Origin: Trinickia acidisoli
GTDB taxonomy: Bacteria > Pseudomonadota > Gammaproteobacteria > Burkholderiales > Burkholderiaceae
Length of the DNA: 64,000 nucleotides
NCBI RefSeq assembly: GCF_017315725.1
Contig: NZ_JAFLRG010000002.1
Location: 1,922,001 to 1,986,000 of the forward strand
Direction: 5' to 3'
Made by a program: the position numbers and the translations under genes. Shown piece after piece: positions 18,660-29,900 of this stretch (its first letter is position 1; every line of letters starts with the position of its first letter). The notes under the pieces were generated by a model. It ran no database searches and was not told where the DNA came from. It worked only from the letters and a program-made list of their open reading frames with translations.

Positions 18660-18683
18660 GTTATCACATCGACAACGATGCCA

Positions 18684-18717
18684 TAAAGGCGAGCCCGACT
18701 ATCGGCCCGGCTCGTCT
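18684..18717 (+). terminator. Possible terminator after the SymE remnant
   Basis: CGAGCC, an imperfect loop and GGCTCG are followed by TCTCTTT. The stem is imperfect and this is a weak call. Confidence 0.3.
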
Positions 18718-18749
18718 CTTTGCTGCTATCCAGGTAATAACCCGCGTGA

Positions 18750-19322
18750 TCAACTGCCCGCTTTCTCAGACCAGAATTTATAAACTTGACCGAGCCTTGA
18801 TCCCGACTGCGTACCTGCTGCCACACCATAGGCCAGCGTAACTGCTATTCGCACCGGATTGAGAATCGCCGCATCGAAACCAACGATCACTGGTTGCCCG
18901 TAATCCGCAAACCGCTTGCTCTCTGTTTTGACGTCCCAGTGCAACGACGGATGGTTCTTCAACAAGACCATTCCGAAGTACATGCCCACGTCTATAGCTT
19001 TCGACACCGTTTCGTCGGTCAACTCCTCATTTGAAACGTCGACCGGAAACGTTAGACGAGCTTCTATCGCGTGCAATTCAGCCTGCGTCCGATCTCGTGT
19101 CTTCACCTGCGAGGCAAACCAATCACCAAGCGTGACCAATGATCCAGGAGCGAAATCAGTAATCCAATCTTCATATCCACTGCTGGCCTTTACGCACGAT
19201 TCAAGTATGGCTATCCGGCCGGGTAGCTCTGCAACAAACCACTCGTTGTATTTTTTCAGCTCCTGCTTCGAAAGCCCCACAAAGTTAAGAGGACATGGAG
19301 GACTGATCAACTGGTAGGTCAT
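18750..19322 (-). CDS. Immunity protein of the first orphan CdiA-CT module
   Basis: 190 residues, starting 12 bases after the stop of the orphan CT, with AAGG 9 bases before the ATG. The protein starts MTYQLISPPCPLNFVGLSKQ and ends LGQVYKFWSEKAGS. It is largely helical and soluble, with no membrane segment. No named family is recognised. Its place behind a nuclease-like CdiA-CT makes immunity the simplest role: cytoplasmic binding of the cognate toxin. Such orphan immunity genes can protect against neighbours carrying that toxin. Confidence 0.65.
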   Translation of the reverse strand: MTYQLISPPCPLNFVGLSKQELKKYNEWFVAELPGRIAILESCVKASSGYEDWITDFAPGSLVTLGDWFASQVKTRDRTQAELHAIEARLTFPVDVSNEELTDETVSKAIDVGMYFGMVLLKNHPSLHWDVKTESKRFADYGQPVIVGFDAAILNPVRIAVTLAYGVAAGTQSGSRLGQVYKFWSEKAGS

Positions 19323-19333
19323 ATTGGCAAACC

Positions 19334-20308
19334 TTAGTGGATTATCACCCCAATACCCGAACCCTGAAGAGTATTCAGCAACGGTTGGCTCGGGCCACCT
19401 AGTCCAGTGACGGGGCTCGTGAAGAAGTGCCAGTTTACGCCATTGACGGCACCAGAGTTCATCAACTCCGCATCCTTTGCGATTTGAGTCTGCACGCTAC
19501 TAGTAAGGCTGGTGTAGCCAACTTTGGATTCGTTGGCGACACCATCGACGAGTTGGTCCACATAACGCCCGCCAAGACTGGTACTGAAATAGACCTGCGA
19601 TTGCCCGCCAAGCGACTGAAGGTACTGCTCCCCTACTTGACCTGTGGCGCCGATTCCACTGTAGTCCGCGCTATCGGTGGCACCGAGCGTAGGCGCCTCC
19701 GGCATCTGGTACCCAGCAGATCCAGCCAAGACCCCATCCACTGCAAGGCCCATTTGCGCGGCGGAATAGGCGCTCGCATTCGACCCACCCGTCGCATACA
19801 CCAGCCCCCCGAAGGCTCCTGCGAGCGGACTGCCCAGCATGGTGTCCAGAGTTGCGGCACCAACCGACGGCCCGGAACCGCTCGTAGCACTCGTGAGCTG
19901 AGGACCGGTAGCAAGCGAGGAGGGGAAACTTTCCGGCCCCATCGCATACGAAAGCGGATTCGCATACGTGTAATTCAGCCCACTCCCCAGCGACTGCGTG
20001 TAGACCAGATTTCCGCCCGCCTGCGCCGCTTGAATCTGCGCTTGGCATCCGGCACTGCCTGTTCCACCTGCACATGCCTGAGCCAGGCTCTGGTCATTCT
20101 GAGCCGACAACGCAGCCAATTGATCCTGTTGGCTGGAGTCCCCTGTGTCCACCGCCTGCTGGTACTGCTCCGCCTGCGACAGCGACATGGGCTGCGGTCG
20201 GACATGGTTCAGCCAGTTGTTCAGCGTCTCGTTTTCCGCTGACGTCGCTGCACCCTGCGCGTTGGCACCCAAAGCTCCGGCGATCAACCCACTAGCCATC
20301 GTGGTCAT
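19334..20308 (-). CDS. Orphan CdiA C-terminal toxin module
   Basis: 324 residues from the first ATG. Homology to CdiA continues upstream in frame to 20404 (CAGGAIGGAAGAFLNSTVDA), directly behind the stop of the preceding immunity gene, so there is no natural start. The VENN-like motif AENETLNN opens the variable part. The last 100 residues contain GQVGEQYLQSLGG, GGRYVDQLVDGVANESKVGY and WHFFTSPVTGLGGPS. The R-V-D then E-x-K-V-G pattern resembles PD-(D/E)XK-type nuclease toxins known from Burkholderia and enterobacterial CdiA-CTs. It is displaced and probably not secreted alone; it can be swapped onto the full-length gene by recombination. Confidence 0.7.
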   Translation of the reverse strand: MTTMASGLIAGALGANAQGAATSAENETLNNWLNHVRPQPMSLSQAEQYQQAVDTGDSSQQDQLAALSAQNDQSLAQACAGGTGSAGCQAQIQAAQAGGNLVYTQSLGSGLNYTYANPLSYAMGPESFPSSLATGPQLTSATSGSGPSVGAATLDTMLGSPLAGAFGGLVYATGGSNASAYSAAQMGLAVDGVLAGSAGYQMPEAPTLGATDSADYSGIGATGQVGEQYLQSLGGQSQVYFSTSLGGRYVDQLVDGVANESKVGYTSLTSSVQTQIAKDAELMNSGAVNGVNWHFFTSPVTGLGGPSQPLLNTLQGSGIGVIIH

Positions 20309-20381
20309 CGCAACGTCGAAAGGCGCCGGGATATTCCCATTCGCGTCGACAGTCGAATTCAGGAACGCCCCGGCCGCCCCG

Positions 20382-20401
20382 CCAATGGCCCCACCCGCGC
20401 A
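20382..20401. repeat. 20-base homology block at the orphan-module junction
   Basis: CCAATGGCCCCACCCGCGCA is identical to 21785-21804 inside the full-length cdiA and differs by one base from 10900-10919 in the second copy. It encodes CAGGAIGG on the minus strand. Similarity to cdiA stops just beyond its right end (base 20402), a few bases from the stop codon of the upstream immunity gene. Confidence 0.75.
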
Positions 20402-20404
20402 GCG

Positions 20405-20917
20405 TCAAAGCGTTGAGTCGCCTTCTTTCTCGTTGCTCTCATATGGTTTAAAAGCTTTCTTTGAGGATCCACGTTTCACTGCCCTTTCCGCTCGCTGCCT
20501 CAGCCGTTGCGTTACCCACGGCCGACTCAACAAAGTTCGCAGGCTCTCGCCGATTTCCGAATCGACCGTGGCTCCAGCGTCGAGCCAATCGAGCGCCTTG
20601 AGAGGCCAATAGTCAGACACCGATGACTCGAACGCGAACTTGAGCAGGAGAATGGCAGGAAATGACTGGGGAGCTTCCGCCAACTCAGTCCTGGTTTGGG
20701 CAAGGCGATGCAGATACTCGTAGAACTGCACCCTGCCCATCTCGAGCAATGGAAGCAAAGGCATCACATCCTCCTGCTTCGACAGCACCCTTGTCCGCCC
20801 TCCTATGTCGATGCACCATCCATCCTGCAAGTGAACGCCAAGCCGAACATTACCAATGCCTGCCAGCCAGACAATCGGAAGTTCGAAAGACGGAGGGATC
20901 AGTAGTTTCGCCCTCAT
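20405..20917 (-). CDS. cdiI: Immunity protein CdiI of the full-length CdiA
   Basis: The ATG at 20917 overlaps the CdiA stop in an ATGA junction, giving 170 residues (MRAKLLIPPSFELPIVWLAG...); the frame extends to 21004 but would then lie within cdiA. The protein has a beta-rich N-terminal half (GNVRLGVHLQDGWCIDIGG) and a helical, basic end. No family is named with confidence. Directly following a CdiA toxin end, it should neutralise that toxin in the producer and in its siblings. Its stop lies at the junction with the first orphan module. Confidence 0.7.
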   Translation of the reverse strand: MRAKLLIPPSFELPIVWLAGIGNVRLGVHLQDGWCIDIGGRTRVLSKQEDVMPLLPLLEMGRVQFYEYLHRLAQTRTELAEAPQSFPAILLLKFAFESSVSDYWPLKALDWLDAGATVDSEIGESLRTLLSRPWVTQRLRQRAERAVKRGSSKKAFKPYESNEKEGDSTL

Positions 20918-23900
20918 TCGCTCCCCCAAGGTTGATGATTCACCGGAACGCCGACTCGATTTGAAAGCCACTGCTGGAATTGATTCCAAATTTGAGGGGT
21001 CCAATTCTGCCCGTAGTGACCGCTGTTCTCTGTCGTAACGATCGAACCGTCAGCAGCCCGACTGAACGTCCCTCCAACTACATTTTGATCGTTGGCTCCA
21101 ATTGATTGCACAAGTTGTTGGTGTGGCGAACCATCAAACGAACCGGCTGTCGGTGTTCCCACGGCAAACGTGTTAGTCGTTGGGTCGTAGACAAACTCTA
21201 CGCCCCCGCCCGACGGGTAGTAGTTCCGCAACGCACCGACCGACGTACTGTCCGTGATTGCTATCACCCCGGGGGCGGGTCCTGATCCCGAAAACGTCGG
21301 TGCCGTAGAGCCCGTGTTTGGTGTGCCATCCGACCAATCATTCGCACCAGTACCAAAGTCCACCCCGCTGCCGAGGCCGGTCAATCCCGCCGCGTTTCCA
21401 GACGCGCCTTGATTGCTCCCCGTCGACCCAGCTAGACCAAACAACGAGGGCGACGGCTTGTAAGCCATTATCGGGTTACCTTCGTCGTCATACCCAATAA
21501 TTTCCTGTCCGCCGCTCAGCATGGCCCGCTCTTGCGACAGTTCCTCCTTCAGTTGGTCCTCGCCCTTCTGCTCCTCGGTGCGGTGATCTTCCGTGCTGTT
21601 ATTCAGCGACTCATTCTCTGCCGCAGTTGCCCCACCCTGCGCGTTCTGCCCCGCCAGCCCCGCCGTGACACCACCCAGCAGTGTCGAGATCCCGGCGATT
21701 GCTGCCCGCTGTCCGTCCGTGAGATTCGCTGCCCCGCCAGCCTCGCTTACGAGGAACGGCGCAACAAGCGCGGAGGTCGCCCCACCAATGGCCCCACCCG
21801 CGCACCCAGTCCCTTCCGCCGCCGACGCCAAGCACCCGAGCCCAGCGTGAGCACCTAGGTAAGCCAACTCTCCACCGGTCGACCCAAGATCGGTGAAGAG
21901 CGTATTTTTCGCGTCGCCGATCGCGTAGGCCCCGGCCGCAGCCAAGTCGCCGGCTGCATCATGTTCGAGGTTGCCGAGGAAGCTCCCGCCCCCAATCGTC
22001 GTCTGAACACCGGCAGAAATCGCCGCGTTAGCCCCGAGTGCCAGCATTTCCTCCGGCAGATTCTCCGCGGCTGTGGAGCCTGCCTGCGGGACCATTGCGT
22101 TACCCAGCGACTGCACGCCCGACAACATTGCCAGCGAACTCGTCGGGCCGCCAATGGTTAGCGGCTGAGTCGCGAACCCTACCCCCGACGACGGGTCATA
22201 GGTGATGCCGTTGGTCAAGCCAGCGGTGATAGCTCCAATACCCGCCGCTTCGAATGCGCTCCCTAAGTTGAGACTGCCAGTGGCGGCGAGCTGCGACATC
22301 GCACTCGTCGTAAAGCTTGAAATAGCCGCGGAAAGGGCAATGTTTCCAAGTCCCGCGCTAGTTCCCGCGGCAGCCGTCGTCGCCGGCACTGCCGCCGCAA
22401 ACGTCGCATTAGTCGCACCAAGCGTCGCGCCAATCTCTGCGCTCGCTGCGCCGGCTGACATGATGGAGACCACGACCTCGAAGGCCATCATGACGATATC
22501 GCTGAATCCGAAGCCGCCTTCAGCCGTGAAGCTGGTATGAAGGTTATCGCTGAGCGACGTCTGGGCGAAATTCGCCCCCAGTTGCTGCTTCAGCGAATTG
22601 ATCAACTGTTGCGTGCCGGCTTGATTGGTCGTGCCGTCATCATTCAACGATTGCAGTGCGCCGCCGATCTGATTGAGCGTCTGGACGTTCAGGTTCATGT
22701 TCGCTGCGCTCATGAACCCACCAGGTTGCACTGTCGTTCCCGTCGTATCCTCGTAGCCCGTGGCTTGCAGGTATTGCCAAATCTGACCTACGTCGACCTG
22801 GTTCGCTTGGTTCGTCAACGTGTTCGTATTGACGGTGAGCGTATTCGACGCGGCGATGTCTCCCGTATTGAGGACGCTGCCGTTGCCGTCTTGATTGAAA
22901 TTGAGCGTGACGTTCTGTCCGACGATGTTGCCGCCCGCCGACAGCGTGCTCCAATTAGCCGGCAGGTACACCTGCGGCATGAGCGCTGTAACGGTCGGGC
23001 ACGCCATGATGGTGCCGGTAGCCATACAACTCGGATCGGGAACGGTCTGCTCTACATACCAAAGCATCGGCTGCGTCAGCGCACTGACTTGCGTTTGCGT
23101 AAGTGCCACGCCCAACTGCAAGTTGTTTTGCTCGGCATAGTTGAGCGCGTTCTGATAGAGGATCGCCTTTTCCTGGTCAGTAACGGAAAGGCCGGTGGTG
23201 CTGTCGTAGGCCAGTCCACCAATAAAGCTCGCCTCGCCCGTTTGCTGCAACGCCTGCTGCTGCAGCATCAAGTCTTCGGCCTCCGGGTTGTAGTAGAAGA
23301 GCGTCGAGCTCGGTTGCAAATTCGCGGGGAGTTCACTTAGCAATTGTTGAGGGCCCACTACTGTACCGGCCCCGCCCATTACCCCCTCAAGGTAGGAGAC
23401 TTGCCCCGACGCCGACGCGGAAGAACTACCATTGCCGCTTCCCAATGCCGACAGATTCAACCCGGGCAGATTGAATCCACTCAACGAAATAATCTGCGAC
23501 GGCCCATTCACACGCGGCGTATAGGTATTCGCAGTGGTAATGCCGTTGATCAGGCTTTGGCCGGTCAATTGCACCGATGTGCCAACCACATTGCCGACGT
23601 TCTGGATCACGCCGTTTGCCGAGATCGACAAGTTCGGAGCTTGGATCGTTGCAGCGATATTTCCGATCGGTTGCGGCGGATCGATGGTGCCGCCGACACT
23701 CGTATATGCGCTGCCATAGAGCTGCGTACACTCGGCGACCGAGCCGCAAGCCCAGACATCGTGACGTATGTCGGAACTGAAGTCGCCTGTCTCCTGCACC
23801 CAATGCGAATGCCAATAAGCATTGAGCGTTTGCGCTTCGTTTACGACGGGGCCAGCAACATTGATCGTTGCGCTCGTACCCGCCGAAATCAGGCTGCCGA

Positions 23901-26900
23901 TGTTCGCGAGGCTGCCCGCAGCGATCTGCAAGTTGTTCCCCGCGCTGATGTTCGATGAATTGCCCGATTGCTGATCGACGTAACCTTCGCAGTAGCTCTC
24001 CTTATAACCGCCTGCAGTCATACAGCCTGAATACGCTTCGTCCGATCCGTAGTTTTGGTGAATCGTGACCGGAGGCGGCAACGTGTTCGTCACTGCGCCA
24101 GAAACCGCGAGCGTGATGTTGTTGCCGGCAATGATGTTGCCCGACGTGTTCGTCAGGCTGTTGGCCGGTGTAGTAGAAGTTGCCGTGGTGCCCACGCCAC
24201 CGATGACGATGTCGTGCCCCGCGAGCAAGTTGCCGTACGTGTTGTTGATTTGGCCTGCGGCGATGACCAGGTCGTTGCCCGCATAGACCGTGGCATCTTG
24301 CTGGGCATAGGAAAACGACGTGCTGTTGGGGTTGCCGCCGCGGAATCCATTACCCCTTGCGCATTCCGTTCCGCTTACGCCCGCGGCACAACCAGGCTGC
24401 GTCGTCGTATTGGAGTTGTATTGGCCTTGGTTACCGAATGACTGAGCCCCGCTCGCACTGAAGTTATTGCCGGCATAAAGCAACCCGCCATTGACGAGAT
24501 TGCCGCCCGACAACGTCATGTTCCGGCCTGCGATGATTTGGCCTTGCGATCCGAAGCTCGTGACCGTGCTGACCGAACTGGGTGGTACGCTAACGCTCCA
24601 ATTGAGCGCAACCGTCTCCGGGTACAGTGTGTAGCCCCATCCTCCACTGGTGGTACCCGCGATACCTAACACAGCACTGTCCGCCCCGCCGATTGTGTTC
24701 AACTGCGCCATGAAGGCGTCGAGTTGCGTCTTGTCGACAGTATCGACAGTCGAAGAGACGTTGTTGCCGATCGGCGCATTGTTGAGAGACTGCAAGTCCA
24801 GGCTGACATCCAGGGCAGCGGATATCGTTCCGCCGGCGTTCGAGAGCTGGCCGGCAGAAAGATCTATGCTGCCGCCCGCGGTGATAACGCTCGGGGAAAT
24901 AGCGCCGGCTGTAGTGGTCGTCCTATCAATGCCAGGCAATGCGATGGTCTCAAAGTCCCCCGGCGAAGAGGCCAGCCCCGTTCCCACCTCAGCGTTCGGG
25001 CAAGTGGAATAAAGCGAACAATCGGGGACTAAATTGACATCGAGTACTCCGTTCGTCATGTCCGGCTGCAGCGAGGCGATCGTACCCGTGAACGAATACG
25101 CCTGCGCGAAACACGTCCCCTGGATGTCCAAACAATCCCATCCGGTGCCCGAGCCAACAACAATTCCTTGCAGTAGGCTGGGATCCGCCGACGCACTAAC
25201 TAGCTGCGTCTGCGTTTGTGTAGGCCCTTGCAGAGCGTCGTTGATAACGGCTCCGGCGTTGATATTGATATTGCCGGCCGCACTGATCGTCCCAACGGTG
25301 TTATAGATCGTCCCCCCCGTGCTCAGGGCGATGTTCCCATTCGCCTGCGTCGTGCCGTATTGATTATCGAAATTATTGCCGCCCCCGTTGAACGTGATGT
25401 TGCCCGCACTTTCGATCGTGCCTCTATTTGTGACGCTGCCATTGAGCACCATCGCATCGCCTGCATGCATCACCGCGTTGGCAACGTTGTAGAGCGCACC
25501 ATTGAACGTCACGTCCTGACCGATGACCTGCCCACTATTCGTGAACGTGCCGTCCGTCGAAATCGTCAGCGGCGCGGCGCCCGTCATCGTGCCGCTATTG
25601 GCAATACCGTTGATCCCGTAGATCGAAACGCCTTGGCCGCCGTAGTCCCACGTTCCGGCCACGTCGATCGACCCGGCCGTGATCGACAACTGCCCACCCT
25701 GGCTGATCGTCCCCTGCGACGGATCGAGCGTCGCGCTAACCGCGCCGATCGTCAAATTACGTTGCGCCAGCAGTTCCCCACCTGCGTTCGCGAATGCGCT
25801 GCTGCCGCCTCCATTGATCGTGACTGACAAGTCCCCTGTCGCACCGGTCGATGAATTCGGGTCGCCCGCGAAGATCAAACCGTTTTGGTTATTCAAGACT
25901 CCTGTATTGATGGTCAGCGCGTTGACACCCATCAACGAGCCGCCGCTATTGTTCAGCGTGCCGGCGACATTGATCGATGTCGTGTTGCCATTGACGAGGC
26001 CCGCGTTCGTGAAGTTCGTCGCGGAGATCGTCGTTGTGCTGGTGGATGCAAGCGACGCATTGGCGGCATTCGTGATGTTCGGCGCCGACACATTGAGCGC
26101 ACCTCCCGACAACACGTTGCTCGCGTTATAGATGCCGTTCTGCGACGTAAGAGTGGTACTGCCGACAACATCGACCGCACTGCCCACTAACGACAGTTGA
26201 TTCGATGCCTGCGCATTCAACGTTCCGCCGACAACCGCACTGCCGAGCGTGATATCCGTACCGCTCATCTGCAGATTCTGCGATGACACGATCGACGATT
26301 GGCTGGCATCGAGCGCGCCCTGCGCCGCCACCGTGATGCTCTTCGAACTGCTTTGCGAGCCCGACAGCGTCACGTTCGCGCCCGCGAGCGCAAGCGCCCC
26401 TGCCACCACGCTCGTGCCGCTCAGCGTGAGTGATTGACCTGCCGTCAACGTCGCGCCGCCGTTCGTCGATACGCCCGCCACATTGACGTTGCCGTTCGTC
26501 CCCGTGACGGTCACGCTGCCAACCGACGACACCGCACCTGTCACCGCCACGTTGTTGGCCGCGGTAAGCTGAACATTGCCTGCCGACTGCAAGTCGCCAT
26601 TGAATGTGACGCTGCCCGCCGTCGAGTTTGCAGTCACGTTGCCGACAGCGGTCGTCGCGCCCAGAGACATATCGCCGACCGATGTGGCTGTGAGTTGTCC
26701 CGCGCCCTGAATGCCGCCAAGCGTTATGTCCGCACCTGAGGTCAGCGCAATATCGCTGCCGACCGTCAGCGATCCTCCACCCGCGATCGCGCCGCTCGCT
26801 GAAATCGTGGCGGTGCCCAGGCCATAGAGCGTACCCGTGAGCGCCATCGCCGTGCCCGAGGTCAATGCCGTATTGCCGTTGACCAAACCACCGGCCAGTG

Positions 26901-29900
26901 CAAGCGATCCCCCTGCGCTCGCATCGAAGTTGCCGGCAGTCGTGATGGAGCCGGACGCATCGAGATTGCCGCTCGTCGCGGTCAAGGAGGTGTCGGCGCC
27001 CGTCGAGATGTTGCCGTTCGCCGTCAGATTGCGGCCGGCCAAGACCGTCAGCGCATTGCCCGCAGTCACGGTGGAACCGAACGTCGCATCGCGTGCCGCG
27101 GTAATGACGGTGGCAGAACCGGCGGCCAACGCGCCACCGACATTAACGTCACCCGTTCCGTCGAGACCCTGCGCTTGGAACGTTACCGTTCCACCCGCGT
27201 TGACCGAACCCGTCGATACGCTATTGGCCGCCGCACCAGCGAGGTTCGCATCGGTCGTCAGGTTGCCCGCACTCAGGCCGCCGTTCGTGGCGGCCATGGA
27301 AAGCGCGCCCCCTGCCGTGACGTCGGCCGCCGTTAGGTTGCGCCCTGCGGAAATCGTAGCTGTCCCGATAGCACTGGTCGCGCCGGCCACGTCGATATCG
27401 CGTGCTGCATCGAGGAATACATTCCCCTTCGACGTCGCAGGGCCGCTAAGCGTCAGATCGCCTTGCCCCGCGAGGCCGAGCGCGGTAACGGTGATGTCGC
27501 CCGACATGGACTGCACCGAGCCAAGGCCAGCATTGTTGAAGCCGACCACCGCCACGCTCGCGCCTTGCACCGAGCCGGTCAGCGCAAGGTCATTCCCGGC
27601 TGTCAGCTCGGCTGCTTGCGCGAAAGCTGCCGAGCCTCCTCCGCTGATGTCCTGTCCCGCGGTCAACGTGCCAGTGGATTGGCCTGCGAGCGATCCAGTC
27701 AGTTGAACGTTGTTCCCCGCGGAGACAGTGACGGCGCCTGTTGCATTCGTCTGTCCACCGAAGACGGTGTCGAGACCCGAGCCAACGTTCAGCGCACCCG
27801 ATGTCGTCGTCGTACCTGTGAGCGATACCGTGCCGTTCGTGGCAACGACAGTCAAGTCCGAGGCCGACTGCACACTGCCCGCTACCGTGACGTTGCGCGC
27901 TGCCGCCAGCCCGACCGTCGAACCGCCGATTACCGAGCCGCTGACGATCACGTCACGAGCGGCCTCCACGGTCACCGCGCCAGGCGCCATTGCCGTACCG
28001 GTAATCGATGCATCGCCATTGCCGGCGTTTCCGTCAGCCGTCAACGATAGCGTCGTCCCCGACGTCACATCGTTCAGCGACGCGCTATCGCCGCCCGTCG
28101 CTTGCACCGCGTTCGCTTGCAGGCTGCCGGTCAGCAATATATCGCGTTGCGCACTCAGTACCGCGGCAGTGCCGAACGCTTGTGTGCCGGGACCGGTAAT
28201 GTCTTGGCCGGCCGCCACATAACCGTTGCCTTGGCCCACCACCGTGCCGTTCAGCACGGCATTTCGCCCAGCGGTGAGCGTCATGTCGCCGACCGACGTC
28301 GTGCTCGCGCCGAGCAACAGATCGAGCCCCGTCGTGATCGACAGAATCCCACCGCTATTGATGCCGCCCGTTGCATTCAAGCTGCCGAGTTGAGCATTGA
28401 GCGTCGTATCGCCCGTCGATTCAAGTGCTCCGGCAACGTTGATATTGTTCAGGGCGCTGACACCCAGCGTCAAACCCGCAGCGAGCTTGCCGTTGCTGCC
28501 GATCGTGACATTCCCAAACGCGGTGGCTGTGATGCTTTGAGCAGCCGAAACCGCGCCATTGATCGTCAAGTCGCCGGTACCGCTTGCCCCGGCGTTCAAG
28601 CCGACAGTCGTTGCCGATTGGGCCGTATTCAGCGTCAAGTTGCCGCCGGCCAACGCCTGTATGCTCTGCCCTTGAACAAGCCCGCCCTGTGCAATATCAG
28701 CCGCGGCAGTTAGGAGTGCCGACTGTTGAAAGCCGAGCGTTCCGTTGCCGACGATATCGCGTCCAGCCGAAAAGTATCCGTTGCCCTGGCCGTTCAACGT
28801 GCCGGTGACGTTGATGTCGCGACCACTTTGCAATGCGGTGTCGAGCGTGACGGTCGTCGTGCCGCTAACGTTGATGTCGTTTCCAGCCGTCAGGCTCACG
28901 TTGGAGCCGCCGACAAGCGTGCCCGTCACGCTTAGATCGCCGATCGCCACCAGCGCAATGTCAGAACCGGCTTGCACGTCGGCGAAAGTGCCGGAACCAC
29001 CCGCGTTAGTTTGGATCGTCGCGCCGCGCAGCGAGCCCGTGAGGGTCGTGTCGCCGACCGAATTGAGGTTCGCAGCCAAACCAAATGCGAGCGATGCCCC
29101 GCCACCGATCGCTCCTCCTGCCTTGATCGTCCCGTTGTCTTGGCTGACGATCGTTCCGTTCATCGTGACGTTTTGACCAGCGGTCAACGATAGATCGCCC
29201 AGTGACGATGTCGCACCCGTGCCGAGATCGATCGACTGCGCCGCGTTGGCCGTCAGGTTTCCGCCCGACTGAATCGTCCCAGTGCTTGTCAACGAACCGG
29301 TCGAATTTGCGAGCGTCATGTCGCCGTTGGACGTCAGCGTTCCCGCTATCGTCGTATCGGTCGTCGCGGTGACGTTCAGCGCGCTCGACGTCTTCAATGT
29401 GCCATTCACCGCAACAGCACCGGCCGCGCTTACGGTACCGGTCGAAAGGGAAGCGACCGTACCATTGACGTCGATATTGCCGCCACCGGTGGCTCCGGTC
29501 GTCGTTACAGCCAGTGCCGCATTGGACTGAACGTTGTTCAACGCGATGGCATTGTTAGCCGTCAGCGTGACGTTGTTACCTTGCAGCGCGCCGGTAACGG
29601 ACAAGTTGTTGCCGGCGCTCGCCGATACGTCGTTCGTGAACCCGCTGTTGCCGGCGAGCGTGACGTCGTGCCCAGCGGTTATCGTTCCGTTGCCTTGGCT
29701 TGCAAACGTGCCATCGACGGTCACATCGCTAGCCGCCGTCAACGTCGCATCGCCGGTCGCGTTCGTCGTTCCGGTCAGCGCCACATTCTGTGCGGCGTTC
29801 GCCGTAAGCGCACCGTGGCTGGAAATGGCTCCAGTCGAGTTGACGCTACCCGTCGATGCGCTCATCGACAAGTCGCCAACGGATTGCAGCGTCCCCGTTG

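Noticed and set aside
9508..18660. 16-base direct repeats as attachment sites of an integrative element
   Set aside because: No integrase or tRNA gene nearby; the repeat is explained by a shared SymE gene end.
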